64,000 nt of DNA from Prochilodus magdalenae. Lineage: Eukaryota > Chordata > Actinopteri > Characiformes > Prochilodontidae. The translations under genes were made by a program, and so were the position numbers. The notes beneath the pieces are model-generated. The model saw only the letters and a program-made list of their open reading frames with translations, was not told the DNA's origin and ran no database searches. Location of the stretch: contig JAMWET010003070.1 of the NCBI GenBank assembly GCA_024036415.1, forward strand, positions 1-64,000, read 5' to 3'. Each line of letters opens with the position of its first letter. The first letter of the stretch is position 1. This document shows positions 1-11,609 of this stretch, piece after piece.

Positions 1-117
1 AGAGAGAGGAGTAGGGGATAAGGAGGGAAAAAAAGAGACACATTTAAGTAAATACAAATTCAATGATGGGTAATGAAACACAAATAATTTAATAATAAAC
101 ATTCAAGATGATGATTT

Positions 118-1012
118 ACTGTGACACCACACCTACTTACGTACACTAACGGTTACATGTACTGAGTTACTTTACCTAACCACTCTTACCTACACTAATC
201 ATTCCTTCTGAGTACTGTTAACAACACGCTACTGACGCCACACATGCTTTAATGATTACTGTACCCACACCCTTCAGTACACTAACCTATACTTGCTTGC
301 GTTCTGCACACCACCACTACTTCAAAACTAACCATTACACTGACTGAGTATTGTAACACCAACCACACTACTACAGTACACTACACATATACTACATCAC
401 CTAACACGCATTGGATTACTGATTACTGTCCCACACGCGACTTAATACCTTCGCTTACACTTAACTGGGTTACTGTACCCAACCAACACACTACTTCATA
501 CACTCATTACCTTACTCGATTTACTGTACACACCGCTAACTGACAGTACCTAACGAATTTACACTTACGTATATACTGTACAACCACCACCCTACTTGCA
601 GTCATCAACTAACATTACCTAACTGAGTTCCGGGCACCAACACCCTACTTACGTACTAAACCTTTACACTTACTGAGTTACTTGTACCCACACGCTACTT
701 CAGTATCCTCACACATTACACTTACTGAGTTTCCTGCAACCACCACACTACTTGGCTTTAAAACATCTAACCCATTCCCTTACCTGAGTTACGTACACCG
801 ACACACTACTTACAGTACACTACCACTATACCTTACTGTAGTTTCCTGTACCCAACACCTACTTTAAAGCACACTAACCATTACACTTCTGAGTACTGTA
901 CACGACACACTAAATTCAGACGCAACACATTACACTTACTGAGTTACTGTACAACGACACACTACTTACAGTACACTAACACATTGCGCTGAGTTGTCAC
1001 TGGGTTACTGTA
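118..1012 (-). repeat. 54-bp satellite array, first (inverted) block
   Basis: About 16-17 noisy copies of a 54-bp unit with the recognisable core acattacacttactgagtt and the core acactacttacagtacac. Copies differ by many one- or two-base insertions and deletions. The unit is the reverse complement of the array at 3812-5046. No coding potential. The first 117 bases of the window before it are purine-rich and otherwise plain. Confidence 0.85.
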
Positions 1013-3811
1013 CAGCAATGCCAAAGCATTTTTGTAATGCGATTCTGACTTATGATGGTACTATAAAGTGACCCAGTAAGAGCTTCAGTTCGGCTCATTA
1101 CAACGTTTTAAGCAAATCTGTAATCTCCCCCCTTTCCTGTGTGTGTGGCACCTTCTTGAGCAGCGGCAACTTCCACCAAACATTTCCTGGAACTGTTGAT
1201 TAGTCCTGCACATTGACCTATTGCTCCTCACAGGAGCTTCAAACTCCATGACTCACGTCCTAGACAACTTTTCAACTGCATCTACAAGGTCTTGACTTTG
1301 ACTCAACCCTTTCCAAACATCTCCCATCTCAGATGTTCTTTGGTAGATGGAATAGTGCTTGTGTAGTGTTTGTATCCCGATGCAACCAGGAATTCATTGT
1401 ACCATCAGATGTGCCATCCAAGAGGTTCACCTGTACTTGCCAGCAAAGAGATGTTGGGATGCTCAGTGCTGGATGTTGATATTCCAACATCGAATATCTT
1501 GAATTGAAAACGACCCATAATGCGTTTTTTTATTCTGCATTGCGTCCGCCAGCTATTCTGCGTATGGGGAAGAGGTGCTGCTGTCTGAAACCTGAAGCTG
1601 AGGTCTGAGGACGTCCTAAATGTAGACTGTACTGTAGATAATAAACCACAGTTCAGTCACTAGAGCTTTTCAAGGTCAGCCATTCAGCGTCAGTAGGGTA
1701 CTATCGGCCTACGCACCGAGACATGCTGCTTCCGCTTGGCTCATTCTAACTTCAGCTTCTTATCATGTATAACTATGACAGACTGTGTGTCCAAAGGTAT
1801 GTTAGACATCTGTTGCTGTGTTGATTTGATTGCAATCAGCCTCAAGGGCATTCATGAGCTCAGGTCCTGAAAAAACGCTCCCACTGGTCCCAAATGCATT
1901 GGATGTAGCACTACTGCACCACAGCCCAATGCTGGGGTACTTTCTACCCCTTCAGTCCATGCTTGGGATTGGACGTGGTGACCCTAGGCCCATGTGCTGC
2001 TGAGCCACTATATTGCTTTTCTATGAAGATTATAAGATCACCAGACAAAATATTAGGCACATCTGACTAAAACGTACCCAAGGTAGCCTAATGTATACTC
2101 CACACCTGCCATCAACCAGTAACAGCTCGGGATTCGGCAATTGGGCCAATAGACTGCGATCAAGTTTCCTCGGATGTACGAGCCACATCAGTGGTTCAGA
2201 CACTCTTGCCTGCCCATCAAAGAATTATGCATGTTGGGACCAGAAAATTTGCGTGTGAGTGGATGATCCTTCCCTGGCACCATTCTCAAGGAGACAATTT
2301 CCTGTAGGGATTCTTAGCGGACTGCCCATGTCGTTAGATCCTATATCACAGTACGCTTCCATCCATACTCCTGCAGATTGCAGCCCTACTTCCTTCACAC
2401 TATGGTTTTTGGTGCCCGCCCAAAATGCAGTCCACTCACGTAATAGAGCCAATCATCACAACATCTGCCCTGCCTGGCAGCCATTTACCACACATGGAAC
2501 GAGACCTTCCCTGCACTGTAGCACCTCTTCTCCATCTATGGATGCCGTCACTTGCACCCCACAGGTATTCATAGCCCCTCGTGCAGCCCGCCATCTGACA
2601 AGCCAGCCTGAAAGACTATTGTAGTCCGCAGAATGCCCCGTAAGACCTCTATGTTTAGCCAATTCAGAATTAGAAAGAGCTGCCTCCGCGGATACTTTTG
2701 GACATGTAGTGTATATCTGCTAGAAGCTCTCATACTGTAGTATACAGGGTATGGCACTCCACTGTAGACTGAAAGATAGACAGATCACATCATTTCGATA
2801 AGATAAGGCCTCATGTTGACATTAGTAGAGTCATCTTCGGTCACAAGCTGCTTGAGCTGATTTATAGATGTACAATAATGATGTAAATCTGGGACTAAAA
2901 GATATTGCATATGAATGCTTTCGCTGACTTTGTGGCAGTGCCTCTTGCTTGGCACTGTAATAGAGACAGAGAGAAAGAGTAGACTAGCCACAAGAGATTC
3001 GAGAGAGGAAGAGAGAGAAGAGAAGAAGAGCGAGCGCAACTTCCCCTGCCCCCCCCCAGTGTTTCTTGAGCTGACAGAGGAAGCTGTCTGGTTTCTTTTG
3101 CACTGTGTATGGGATGAAACAATAAAGAGAGGAAAAGTCAAGCCGCAAGACTGCAAGGAGCACATATAGGCTACTTCTGAATGCGTTGGAAGTGTTGTGT
3201 AGGCATCAGAGCTTCAGCTCAGCCACTTATGCTGCTCGTAGCATGCTGGTTTCTTTATATCACGAACCTGAGAAATTTGCTCCTTGCGCCGGATGAGCCA
3301 GCATGAATCCTGTTATGGCTTTAATTGCTCGATGCGAACGATGCCTGCTGCTCTCTGAAGGTGTTCAGTGACCGGAAACTATAATTAACCCACTGTTATT
3401 ATAGCGGAGCCAAACAGCAGTGTACTTTCTATTAGCCTGTTGGTGTGATGGAAGTCGCTGGTGTATTGTTTAGGTTTGACCAGAGGAGGGCAGCCATCTC
3501 TCTCTTTTTTGCTTCTATAGTCAGTATAATACTGGGGACTACTGTGTGCATGGTATCATGTAGGCATACTGTGTGTGTATATATTAATGCTAATACTGTA
3601 TATACTACCAATCCAAATGTTTGTAGACGTCATCCGGTGTTTCTTCTGAAATGAAGGTCATTGCTTGGGAGTCTCCGCAAGTACAGTCTCTGCTCTACTC
3701 TGTACTGTTCAGTACCGTGAGAATTTGAATGGGTTCAGCCACTAGCACCTGTTGATATGTGTAGAATGGTAATAGGAATGCCCATAGCTTCCTCCCCTAC
3801 TTTAACATCCG
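1013..3811. other. Spacer between inverted satellite arrays, with transposon remnants
   Basis: No gene recognised. It holds a remnant of family E at about 1780-2020 (shared with 13195-13540), a remnant of family A at about 2040-2620 (shared with 9660-10100), a short family E terminus at about 3595-3735 and a GA-rich tract near 2965-3035. Open frames at 2259-2624 and 2785-3165 are not convincing. The remaining sequence is unique within the window. Confidence 0.6.
2040..2620 (-). mobile_element. Family A Tc1-like remnant, copy 1
   Basis: This stretch is similar over several hundred bases to 9660-10100, for example ttccctggcac, cagattgcagc...cttc, ccatttaccacacatgga and ccctgcactgta. Read on the minus strand it retains a scrap of a helix-turn-helix reading frame (NHSVKEVGLQSAGVW, about 2360-2405). 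It is heavily mutated and cannot encode a transposase. Confidence 0.6.
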
Positions 3812-5046
3812 TGTTATGTAACTAGTAACTCAGTAAGTGTAGCGTGTTTTCATGTGTGCCGGTTAAGTAGTGGTGTTGGTGCTAACAGTAACTCAGTAAA
3901 GTGTAATGTGTTAGTGTGCTGATAAGCTAGTGTGTTGGTGTACAGTAACTCAAGTAAGTGTTAGTAATGTGTTTTCAAGTCGCAAACTGATCCTAAGTAA
4001 GTGCATAGTTGGTGCTACAGTATAACTCAGTCAGAGTGTAATGTGTTTGTGTACTGTAAGTAGTGTTGTGTTCGTCGTGCCTACAGTAACTCAGTAGAGT
4101 GTAATGTGTTTAGTGTACTGCGCTAAGAGTTTAGTGTGTTGGGTGTACAGTAACTCAGTAAGTGTAATGCTCGTTAGTGATGCTGCTAAGTAGTGTAGTG
4201 TTGGTGCTACAGTAACTCAGTAAGTGTAATGACGTTAGTGTGCCTGTAAGTAGCTGTGTTGGTGTACAGTTACAGTAACTCAGTAAAGTTGTAATGTGTT
4301 TAGTGTCAGTACTCGCTAAGTAAGTAGTGTTGAGTGTACCAGCTAAACTCAGTAAGTGTAATGATTGTTAGTGTGCCTGCTAAGTAGCGTGTTGGGTGAC
4401 TCTACAGTAACTCAGTAAGTGTAATGTAGTTAGTGTGCCTGTAAGTAGTGTAGTTGCCGTGTACAGTAGCTCAGTAAGCTGTATATGTGTTAGTGTACTG
4501 TAAAGTAGTGTGTTGGTGTAAAGTAACTCAGTAAGTGTAATGAGTTAATGTGTCCTGTCAAGTAGTTGTGTTGGTGCTACAGTAACTCAGTAAGTGTAAT
4601 GTGTGTAGTGCGTCCGTAGCTGTAAAGCATAACTCAGTAAGTGTGGTGTGCCAGTGTGTCGTACAGTATTTGTGTTTGTGCATGATACCTCAGATCAGGG
4701 TAATGTTGTTAGTGTACTGTAAGTTTGAGGATTGGTATACTAGTAACTCAGTAATTGTATGTGTTAGTGTGCTGCTAGTAGGATGTTGCGTGTACAGTAA
4801 ACAACTCAGTAAGGTGTAATGGTGTTAGTGTACTATAAGTGGTGTTGTTGGTGCTACGAGGTAAATCAGCTAGATAGCAAGTAATGTGTTATTGTCTACT
4901 GTAAGTAGAGTGGATAGACGTGTGCGCAGTAAATTAGTCAGTCTGTATGTGTTAGTGTACTGTAAGTAGTGTGTTGGTGTACAGTAACTCAGTACGTGTA
5001 ATGTGTTAAGTGTCCTGTTAGTAGTGTGTTGGTGTACAGTAAATTA
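3812..5046 (+). repeat. 54-bp satellite array, second block
   Basis: About 22-23 copies of the 54-bp unit, with cores acagtaactcagtaagtgta and gtactgtaagtagtgtgttg. The cleanest copies lie at about 4950-5040. Like the first block it carries frequent small indels. It has the opposite orientation to the block at 118-1012. Confidence 0.88.
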
Positions 5047-5394
5047 AAAGCGGAATTTATGTCATCTGTGAAACTTCACTGTGGTGTCCACTGTCACAGA
5101 GTTGTGTGTGATATCACAATATATCTTATCATTGAGTATTGGTACATCTGTTGCTAATATATATGGCTTGCTGTGGAGTTATGAAGATGTTTTTATGAAG
5201 TGTTATCAGTGTTATTACGTTGTTATTTAGGCAGGTGTTTTGCTCTTGTGAGAGGACGGTGATTCGCTGTGGTCTGTTAGTGGTTAGCCTTTTTGAAGTG
5301 CACCAGTGATGTCATCAGTAGAACAAGCACATGGCTGTAATGGCAAGATTACTGGGCTTGATCTATTTCTAGCAGCTGACAGCATCCATCCTGT

Positions 5395-6014
5395 GTCTGT
5401 GCCTGTGTGTGTGTGTGTGCCTGTGTGTGTGTGTGTATGTGCCTGTGTGTGTGTGTGTGTGTGTGTGCGTGCGTGTGTCTATGTGTGTATGTGTGATTGT
5501 GTATGTGCCCGTGTGTGTTTGTATGTATTGGTGTGTGTGTGCCTTTGTGTGTGTATGTGTGTGTCGGTGTGTGTCAGTGTGTGTGTTTATGAGTCGTGTG
5601 TGTTTGTGTGTGTTTGTATGTGTTGGTGTGTGTGTGTTTGCCTTTGTGTGTCTGTGTGTGTCTGTGTGTTTGTGTGTGTCTGTATGTGTGTATCAGTGTG
5701 TATCAGTGTTTGTGTGTGTGTGTGTGTGTGTATGTGTCTGTGTGTGCACGTGTCTGTGTGTGTTTGTATGTGTTGGTGTGTGTGCCTTTATGTGTGTGTA
5801 TACGTGTGTGTGTGTGTGTGTGTGCGTGCTTGTATGTGTCAGTGTTTGTGTGCGTCTGTTTGTGTGTGTGTATCTATGTATGTGTGTGTGTGTGTGTGTG
5901 TATAAACTTGTGTCTGTGTATGTCTTTCTATGTGTCTGTGTGTTTCTATGTTGGTGTGTATCAGCGTGTGTGTATTTGTATGTGTCTCTATGTCTGTGTG
6001 TTTGTATGTGTTGG

Positions 6015-6046
<32 letters not shown>
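5395..6046 (+). repeat. Long GT-rich compound microsatellite
   Basis: About 650 bp of (TG)n interrupted by variants such as cctgtg, tttgtatg, tcagtg and gtatg. A purer (TG) run ends at about 6045. It lacks stop codons in several frames and so yields Cys/Val-rich open frames up to 263 codons; these are a by-product of the repeat. Such tracts can adopt Z-DNA. Confidence 0.95.
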
Positions 6047-6049
<3 letters not shown>

Positions 6050-6775
6050 GGTTGGGAGTGGTGAGACTGGGTTAGATTTGACAGTGATGCTTACAGTCTC
6101 TTCCTACCATGAAACTATCATGTGGAGTCTGCTCAGAGTGCTGGGCCGCCACGTAATTCACTGTCTGTGGACAGTCTGCATGTCCTGGTGCATCTGCTAG
6201 GACCATCGGTGTGTTTATAGCTCTCTGACTCTGGAATAGTGTTCTGAAAGACTTTTACCATATTTGCTGAAAAGGATGATAATCAACCCTCCCTGCTTTT
6301 CCATCAAGTGCCAGTTTTTCCACATAGCTAAATTTCTTGGTGAATATTCGTCATATTAGTTGTCTACAAAGTAGACATAGTCCCATGGAAAAGGTCAGTG
6401 AAAAGGAGTGCATGTCCTCTACTGAGACGCCAGTTCTGCATGTTTCAGTGCTGTTTATTTCTAGAATCGTATGTTTATTTTCTGAATGTCGTAATAATTA
6501 AGTGGTAAAGATGTAAACAAAGTCATTCAGAGTGATTTGGTATTAAATGGACCGTTATAAATCAACTTACAGAGTCAGAATTGTTCACAGTGCTGGTGAA
6601 TGGTACCAGACATCCACTTCTGAAAGACATTTGATGAAGCTCCATCACCACAGAGAACGCTCAGTGCCGGAAAATGTCTTATAACTTAAAAAGTAATTGT
6701 TTTATTTTTATTGTGTAATATTAGATTGAAATGATTAGTTATGTGTGCATTCAAATATGCTAAACATCATTAAAT
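6047..6775. other. Non-coding stretch with family G fragment
   Basis: No gene. Bases 6490-6640 resemble family G (gatgtaaacaaagtcattca; then the gttcacag...ggtaccagac motif), which recurs at 52910-53310. A short piece like family E (gaagctccatcaccacagag, near 6637) follows. Confidence 0.5.
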
Positions 6776-7185
6776 TCCAAAGTTGACCACCCCAACATGG
6801 CAGCAGTGTTGATGTGCCCCTGGCTGAACCCTAATCAGCACTGAACCAATCTACTGTAAGGCATTTGAAGGGGGGAGGTTTGCATATTATTCTATTACAC
6901 TTCGGCGAATATGAAGGGGTGGGTGCAATATTTCAAAACGTAAAGATTGTTTTGCATCTATAAGTTGTTTTAATACATCATATTCTATTACTGAATATTC
7001 TAAAAGCAGTTACTAAAGGTGATAGCAAAGGGGAACACACCAAAATGACAGCACTAATTATCTGCCTGGCTGAACGCATGGCAACACTGAACCAAAGCAT
7101 TATGAGGCCCGTGGGGTGCAATGTTTAGAAACTTCTTCTGCTTGCATCTATAAGTTATTTTGATATGTGTTATTATATTATTAAA

Positions 7186-7190
<5 letters not shown>
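6776..7190 (+). repeat. Diverged tandem duplication of about 200-250 bp
   Basis: The segments 6776-7005 and 7030-7190 share an ordered set of blocks: cctggctgaac, acactgaaccaa, gggtgcaat, and gcatctataagtt with the following AT-rich part. The two halves have drifted and differ by indels. No coding potential seen. Confidence 0.65.

Positions 7191-7192
<2 letters not shown>

Positions 7193-7260
<68 letters not shown>
7193..7260 (+). repeat. (CA)n followed by (TA)n microsatellite
   Basis: About 26 CA units (7193-7244) run directly into about 8 TA units, followed by a run of T. The open frames that cross it on both strands are artefacts. Confidence 0.97.
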
Positions 7261-7784
7261 CTTTTTTTTTTTAAGTGCACCAAGTCTTCTTCTCTGTAGA
7301 TTTGCACCTCTGTTTCCACGAAGCGAAAGCAAATAGACAAATGGCAGTCCGCTTCAGTGCTTTGGAAACATACATTCATTTCACAAATAGAATCGGTTTC
7401 AGAATCACTGTTGCCGGAGTCTTGTTTCTGTTTTGGACTCCTGTACATCACTTGGTAACAATGAACTTTTGATTAATTCAGCTGGGTTAACATTCTGTTT
7501 ATCTCCCGGCGTAATGAGGTTGGATGGTTGGGCAACTTTTAATACTGAACATGCTGAGCAAACAGGTGGGTTATTACTGCACAGTGGAGAATGAACCAGT
7601 ACTCTTCGGTAATGGCCAGTAGCTTCAGTGTACATAGTGTACATGGTTTGTTTTTCATATTCATCATTTCTCATGGAGCTATTGCATTGGCAAACAGTGC
7701 CCCACAACTTTAAAGCTAGAATAAGAATATTCCACAGATTGTCCATAGCTGTGTATTGTTTATTTATTTACTATATACTAACCA

Positions 7785-7990
7785 ACTGGTAACACTCTAC
7801 ATTAAGTTGATTAACACAAAGTAACATGAAGTAATGCATTAATAATGGTTAACTAATGTTTAATAAACGTGTAATAAACTATGGTAGCATTAACATGTGA
7901 ACATGTAGTTGTTTTATGGTTATTTAAGATTAGCTTAGCGTTGTAACCTTTGTTAATGGGTTTCTACTCTAAACTGAAAGGATAACAAGA
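7785..7990. mobile_element. MITE-like fragment
   Basis: Begins ggtaacactctacattaag, a terminus widely seen in short fish DNA elements, followed by AT-rich degenerate (taatg)-type repeats. The far end is unclear and no target duplication was identified. The bases 7261-7784 before it hold no recognisable gene. Confidence 0.4.
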
Positions 7991-8030
7991 GCTTTTACAC
8001 TGTGTTAAAAAAACAGATCAAAGATAACAA

Positions 8031-8720
8031 ATCATCAAAAGAATAACTGCACCCAGAATGAAGGAAGATAATGGTCACCAGGAACAATAACTGATGATAC
8101 ATTTAGACTAACATGAGTAATATTTATTGAGATACACATACAGACGTCTGTCTCTCAGTATGTTTGTTAACCCCACATGCCAGCTGTCTGGGCATGGAGT
8201 TGTAGAGGTTCCTAATAGTGTGCTGTGATAATCCATCCCATGTAGCTTAAATATTCTCACACAGTTCCTGCAGGTGGTGCGGTAGGGGTGGAGGTGGAGT
8301 GACACCAGGCCTTCTGGACGTGTGACAACAAACCGCTCATCTTGGTGCTGACCACGCAGCCTCCACACACGGATTTGTTGGTCGTCTCCACCAAGACAAA
8401 AGCAGGACTGGTCACTGAAGATGACCCGCTGCCGTTCTGAGTCACTCCATGACAGTCTGGCACGACACCACTGCAGTCTTTGGTGACGTTGACGTGATGT
8501 TAAGTGCACACGTCACAATGGTCTGTGTGTGTGAAGTTCTGCATCGTGCAGCTGTCTAGCAGTGGTGCTGGGAGTAACAGGATGACTCATGGAGGCATCA
8601 CTGCTCCCTAAATGTGGCTGTTGGGTCATGTGCAGTCCAGCATGAAACTCGAATCATCTGCATGTCTCACGATGGGTACCAAGCTTCAATCCTGTGGGTT
8701 GACTTTTGATGATGAGTGTA
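8031..8720 (-). mobile_element. Family C Tc1/mariner remnant, copy 1 (transposase pseudogene)
   Basis: The left end atcatcaaaag and right end cttttgatgatgagtgta are inverted termini of a Tc1-type element. On the minus strand a frame at 8509-8108 reads RQRHQRLQWCRARLSW, VIFSDQSCFCLGGDDQQIRV and WRLRGQH: this is the middle of a DD34E transposase, with the second catalytic Asp in FSD. The N-terminal helix-turn-helix part and the C-terminal third with the final Glu are missing or broken, so it is a non-functional copy. Other copies lie at 17240, 23735, 25726, 47940 and 58690. Confidence 0.85.
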
Positions 8721-8834
8721 TATTATAGGTGGAGATGTGGAGAAATATAATACTGTGGTACATCCTGAGTATATGTGGTGTATCGGGATATGTACTGTTT
8801 CAGACTCCCTAAACGTTTGACTGGTAGTGTACAT
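8721..8834 (-). mobile_element. Family D MITE fragment, copy 1
   Basis: On the minus strand this reads tacactaccagtcaaacgtt, then a gagtctgaaacagtacatatc block and tctccacctataatata, matching the copies at 36291, 37935 and 53932. It abuts the right terminus of the family C element exactly, so one element inserted next to or into the other. Confidence 0.75.
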
Positions 8835-9655
8835 GAACGAGCGTATGCGTCTGTACTGCATTCATAGAGAGCAGCCTGCTCGTGCTTATGTGGCATTGGC
8901 TCGGTGTTCGGCGGCTGCTGACAGGTCCTGCGAGTTTTTACGATTTCATGTGAAAGTGCCGTGTTCCTGTCTAAGCGAGTGTGCCAGCTCCAGACTGTGT
9001 GTGAACTTTGCAGAGTTTGCGTGCTGAAGTTAAGTACTTTCGGCTGGAGCGGGGTGAGAACTGCCCCCTCCTCCTGCATCTCCTTCTCTGCTCCCTCACA
9101 GCTGGGCAATTTCTTCCTCGGGTGGCAGGATTGCATCAGCAGAGCGGACAAGTCCCATCCCCCTTCCTTTCTCTCCCTCTGGCTCTCCCTCTCTCACTTG
9201 AAATCCTCCACCCTTGGACTTATCTGAACGCAGGCTGGGACACAGAACAAACCCCAGCGCCCGGCAGCGGATATTAAACGCAATAAAGGCCATCGCAGGA
9301 CGCCTACAGACACCCCGTATAATAATATCTGAACAAACTAACTGAGCATTATCAGGCAGTACTGGCTCATTTTCCATCTTATAGTAATAAACTGACCTGT
9401 TTACATGCCTCACTTATATATTATAGCTCCTGCTGTAAAAGTTGAGCAACTGTCCATCTCATTATACCTACAGATAAACAGCTGGATGCAATCAGTGAAA
9501 TGAACTGGGCCTGTTTTTACTGAGTGATGACCTCAGGGCTTCTATATGAAAGGGTCGATGATGATTCTGAAACCTTTCCTTTGCCATTAGTCCAGAAACA
9601 TTGCACGGGCTCAAAAGGAACATGCAGGACACAAATGTCCTGTAACTAAAACATA
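8835..9655. other. Unique non-coding sequence
   Basis: No gene recognised. The part 8840-9250 is richer in GC than its surroundings and has open frames of up to 142 codons on both strands, none with a recognisable domain. A CT-rich run lies at 9150-9200. It could be a regulatory element or a decayed repeat. Confidence 0.4.
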
Positions 9656-9659
9656 CTGT

Positions 9660-10100
9660 GTAATACGTCCACAAGCACCAATAACAGCTGGGATTGGATT
9701 GGGCATGGACTGGACAAGTTTCTGGATGTAGGCCGTATCAGTGTTCAGACACTCTTACATCAAAGAACTGAGCAGCTGGGTCAGATTTGGTGGATGCCTT
9801 CCCTGGCACAATTCTGAGGAGACCTGTAGACTGGGATTTTAGCCACTGCTGGTAGACCCGTATGAGCGTACGCTTCCATACACCTGCAGATTCAGCTACT
9901 TCCTTCTCACTATGGTCTTTGGCCATGCCCACACGCAGTCACTCCTTTCAGCCAATCATTAACATCTGCTCTGGAGCCATTTACCACACATGGAAGGAGA
10001 CATTCCCTGCACTGTACCACCTCTTCTCAATCTATGGATCCCGTCACTCACACCCCACAGGTATATATAGCCACTATCACCTTAAACACGCAACGTGACT
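9660..10100 (-). mobile_element. Family A Tc1-like remnant, copy 2
   Basis: On the minus strand the stretch 9932-9738 reads KDHSEKEVAESAGVWKRTLI followed by RVYQQWLKS, a helix-turn-helix of the kind found at the N-terminus of Tc1-like transposases. No catalytic core is seen. The copy shares ordered blocks with 2040-2620 and 44750-44960 (ataacagctggg, catcaaagaactg, ttggtggatgcctt). Confidence 0.7.
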
Positions 10101-10589
10101 CGTGTTTGTCTGTATATATGTATATATGTATGTAACCTGGAAAAGTTGGTATAAACAAGTTGGTTGATAAACTTCTTGGACACGTCTTGTTAGGGCTAAC
10201 ATGAAGACATACATTAGTGTAAACGTTATCTGTGGATTTGTGAGCTTCGTATCAGTTATTAAAATATGATGGGGATACTATTGATTGAATAGTCATTGTA
10301 TGATTGAATGAACTCCAGGTTTTTCTGTAGACGTTACTGCAAAAACCGATTTGCAGAAGTCATGGCAGGATGACCGCATCTGCATCTACTATGGCTAACA
10401 GGTCAGTGGTGGAGATGACATTACTGAGTTCCCCTAACAGTTATGGGACGTTTAATGATGATATGGTTATGTTAAATTAAGGTCTGGGTCAGTACGAATG
10501 GATACAGGAGGACATCTGTGTAGTTAGTATTGAATCAGCCACTGCATACAACAGTGAAATGGGGATGGGGTCTACCAGCTGTGCTCAAA
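10101..10589. other. Non-coding, nothing recognised
   Basis: AT-rich sequence with no domain-bearing frame. A short (tata/tgta) run lies at 10110-10135. Confidence 0.4.
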
Positions 10590-10890
10590 CTGATACAGCA
10601 GCAGCAACTGAGGCCATTGTAAGAGCAGCCATAGCATTGTGTGGGGGGCGGAACTTGTAGCAGGATGGAATCAGCAAGCGGACCAATCAGACCACACACT
10701 GGGCTCATTGGGAGGCGGGGCTTATAGTCACAGGAGCTCTAAAAGAGCGTTTCAGACAGAAGGTGAATACAGATGTGTACATTATCAGACAAATATTGTA
10801 TTTTGGGAAAACTGGAGCATGGAAATCCATTCTAGTAGAACCCAAAAATGCAATTCTAAACCCTGAAGATGAGATTTTGTCCAGCACAGT
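10590..10890 (+). mobile_element. Family H interspersed repeat
   Basis: Contains a GC-rich head (ggggggcggaactt, accaatcagacc, ggaggcggggctt) followed by ttcagacagaaggtgaatac and a tail with ttctagtagaacccaaaa and an aaccctgaagatgag block. This ordered set is familiar from fish interspersed repeats. The head is partly shared with 13085-13150. The CCAAT and GC boxes here are therefore probably part of a repeat, not a gene promoter. Confidence 0.45.
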
Positions 10891-11609
10891 GTGTTCCAAA
10901 CTTTGCTTAGGGTTTCTCTCTATGACTGAGATGCATCCTGTTGTACTACATCGAGTGACGTAGTGATCGCTCAGCATTCACCCTTCACAGGGCCTCCTTG
11001 CACGCTTGGGGGCCGATCTCAATGGCCTCTGTGTGTTCAGGCCGACACCTGCACGTTATCTCACTTCATCAACCGCCCACAAAACTAACACATTTCAAAA
11101 CACTCAACCAGAACGGACCAGCTTTTACTCGTTCACCTCAGCAGCAGCTCACACCTTAATCTATCTGCAGGACAGGAGCAGCTACAAGCCTTAGCATCCA
11201 CCTCCCGGTGCCGGGGCTCAGGCCTAGTTGTTTAACCACTGTTGCTATCCGAATGGCTGTTTGGATGAACGGCTAAATGGTTTTTGAAAGCGCGCATTCA
11301 AACATCACAGTATGAAAATTATATTTCAATTTGAGTAAAATGGACATGAGCACAGTAGGTTTAACATTACTGTGTTAAGCTGGCAGAGGAGATGATCCAT
11401 ACCTAACTGATCTGCTGATGTAGTTATCAGTCTTCGTGATTCAGCTGCATGTGATTTAACTGCTACCTGCTGAGTGTTTTATCAAACATCCAGCGAAGCT
11501 TGAATAAAGACTAAACGAAATGATGATGTGATACAACAAAGCTTTAAAACTGCTAATCAGACTCTGAGTACTGTGGAGGGGTGGCTAATTAGCTAACTAG
11601 CTAACTAGC
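10891..11609. other. Non-coding, nothing recognised
   Basis: No gene. A small tandem motif (ctaact/agctaacta) lies at 11585-11612. Confidence 0.4.

Noticed and set aside
5306..6200. Open frames of up to 263 codons rich in Cys and Val
   Set aside because: They arise from the TG repeat, which has no stop codons in several frames; composition is pure repeat.
10639..10760. CCAAT and GC boxes suggesting a promoter upstream of arhgef2
   Set aside because: The motifs sit in a repeat whose head recurs near 13085-13150, and no transcript-like sequence follows.
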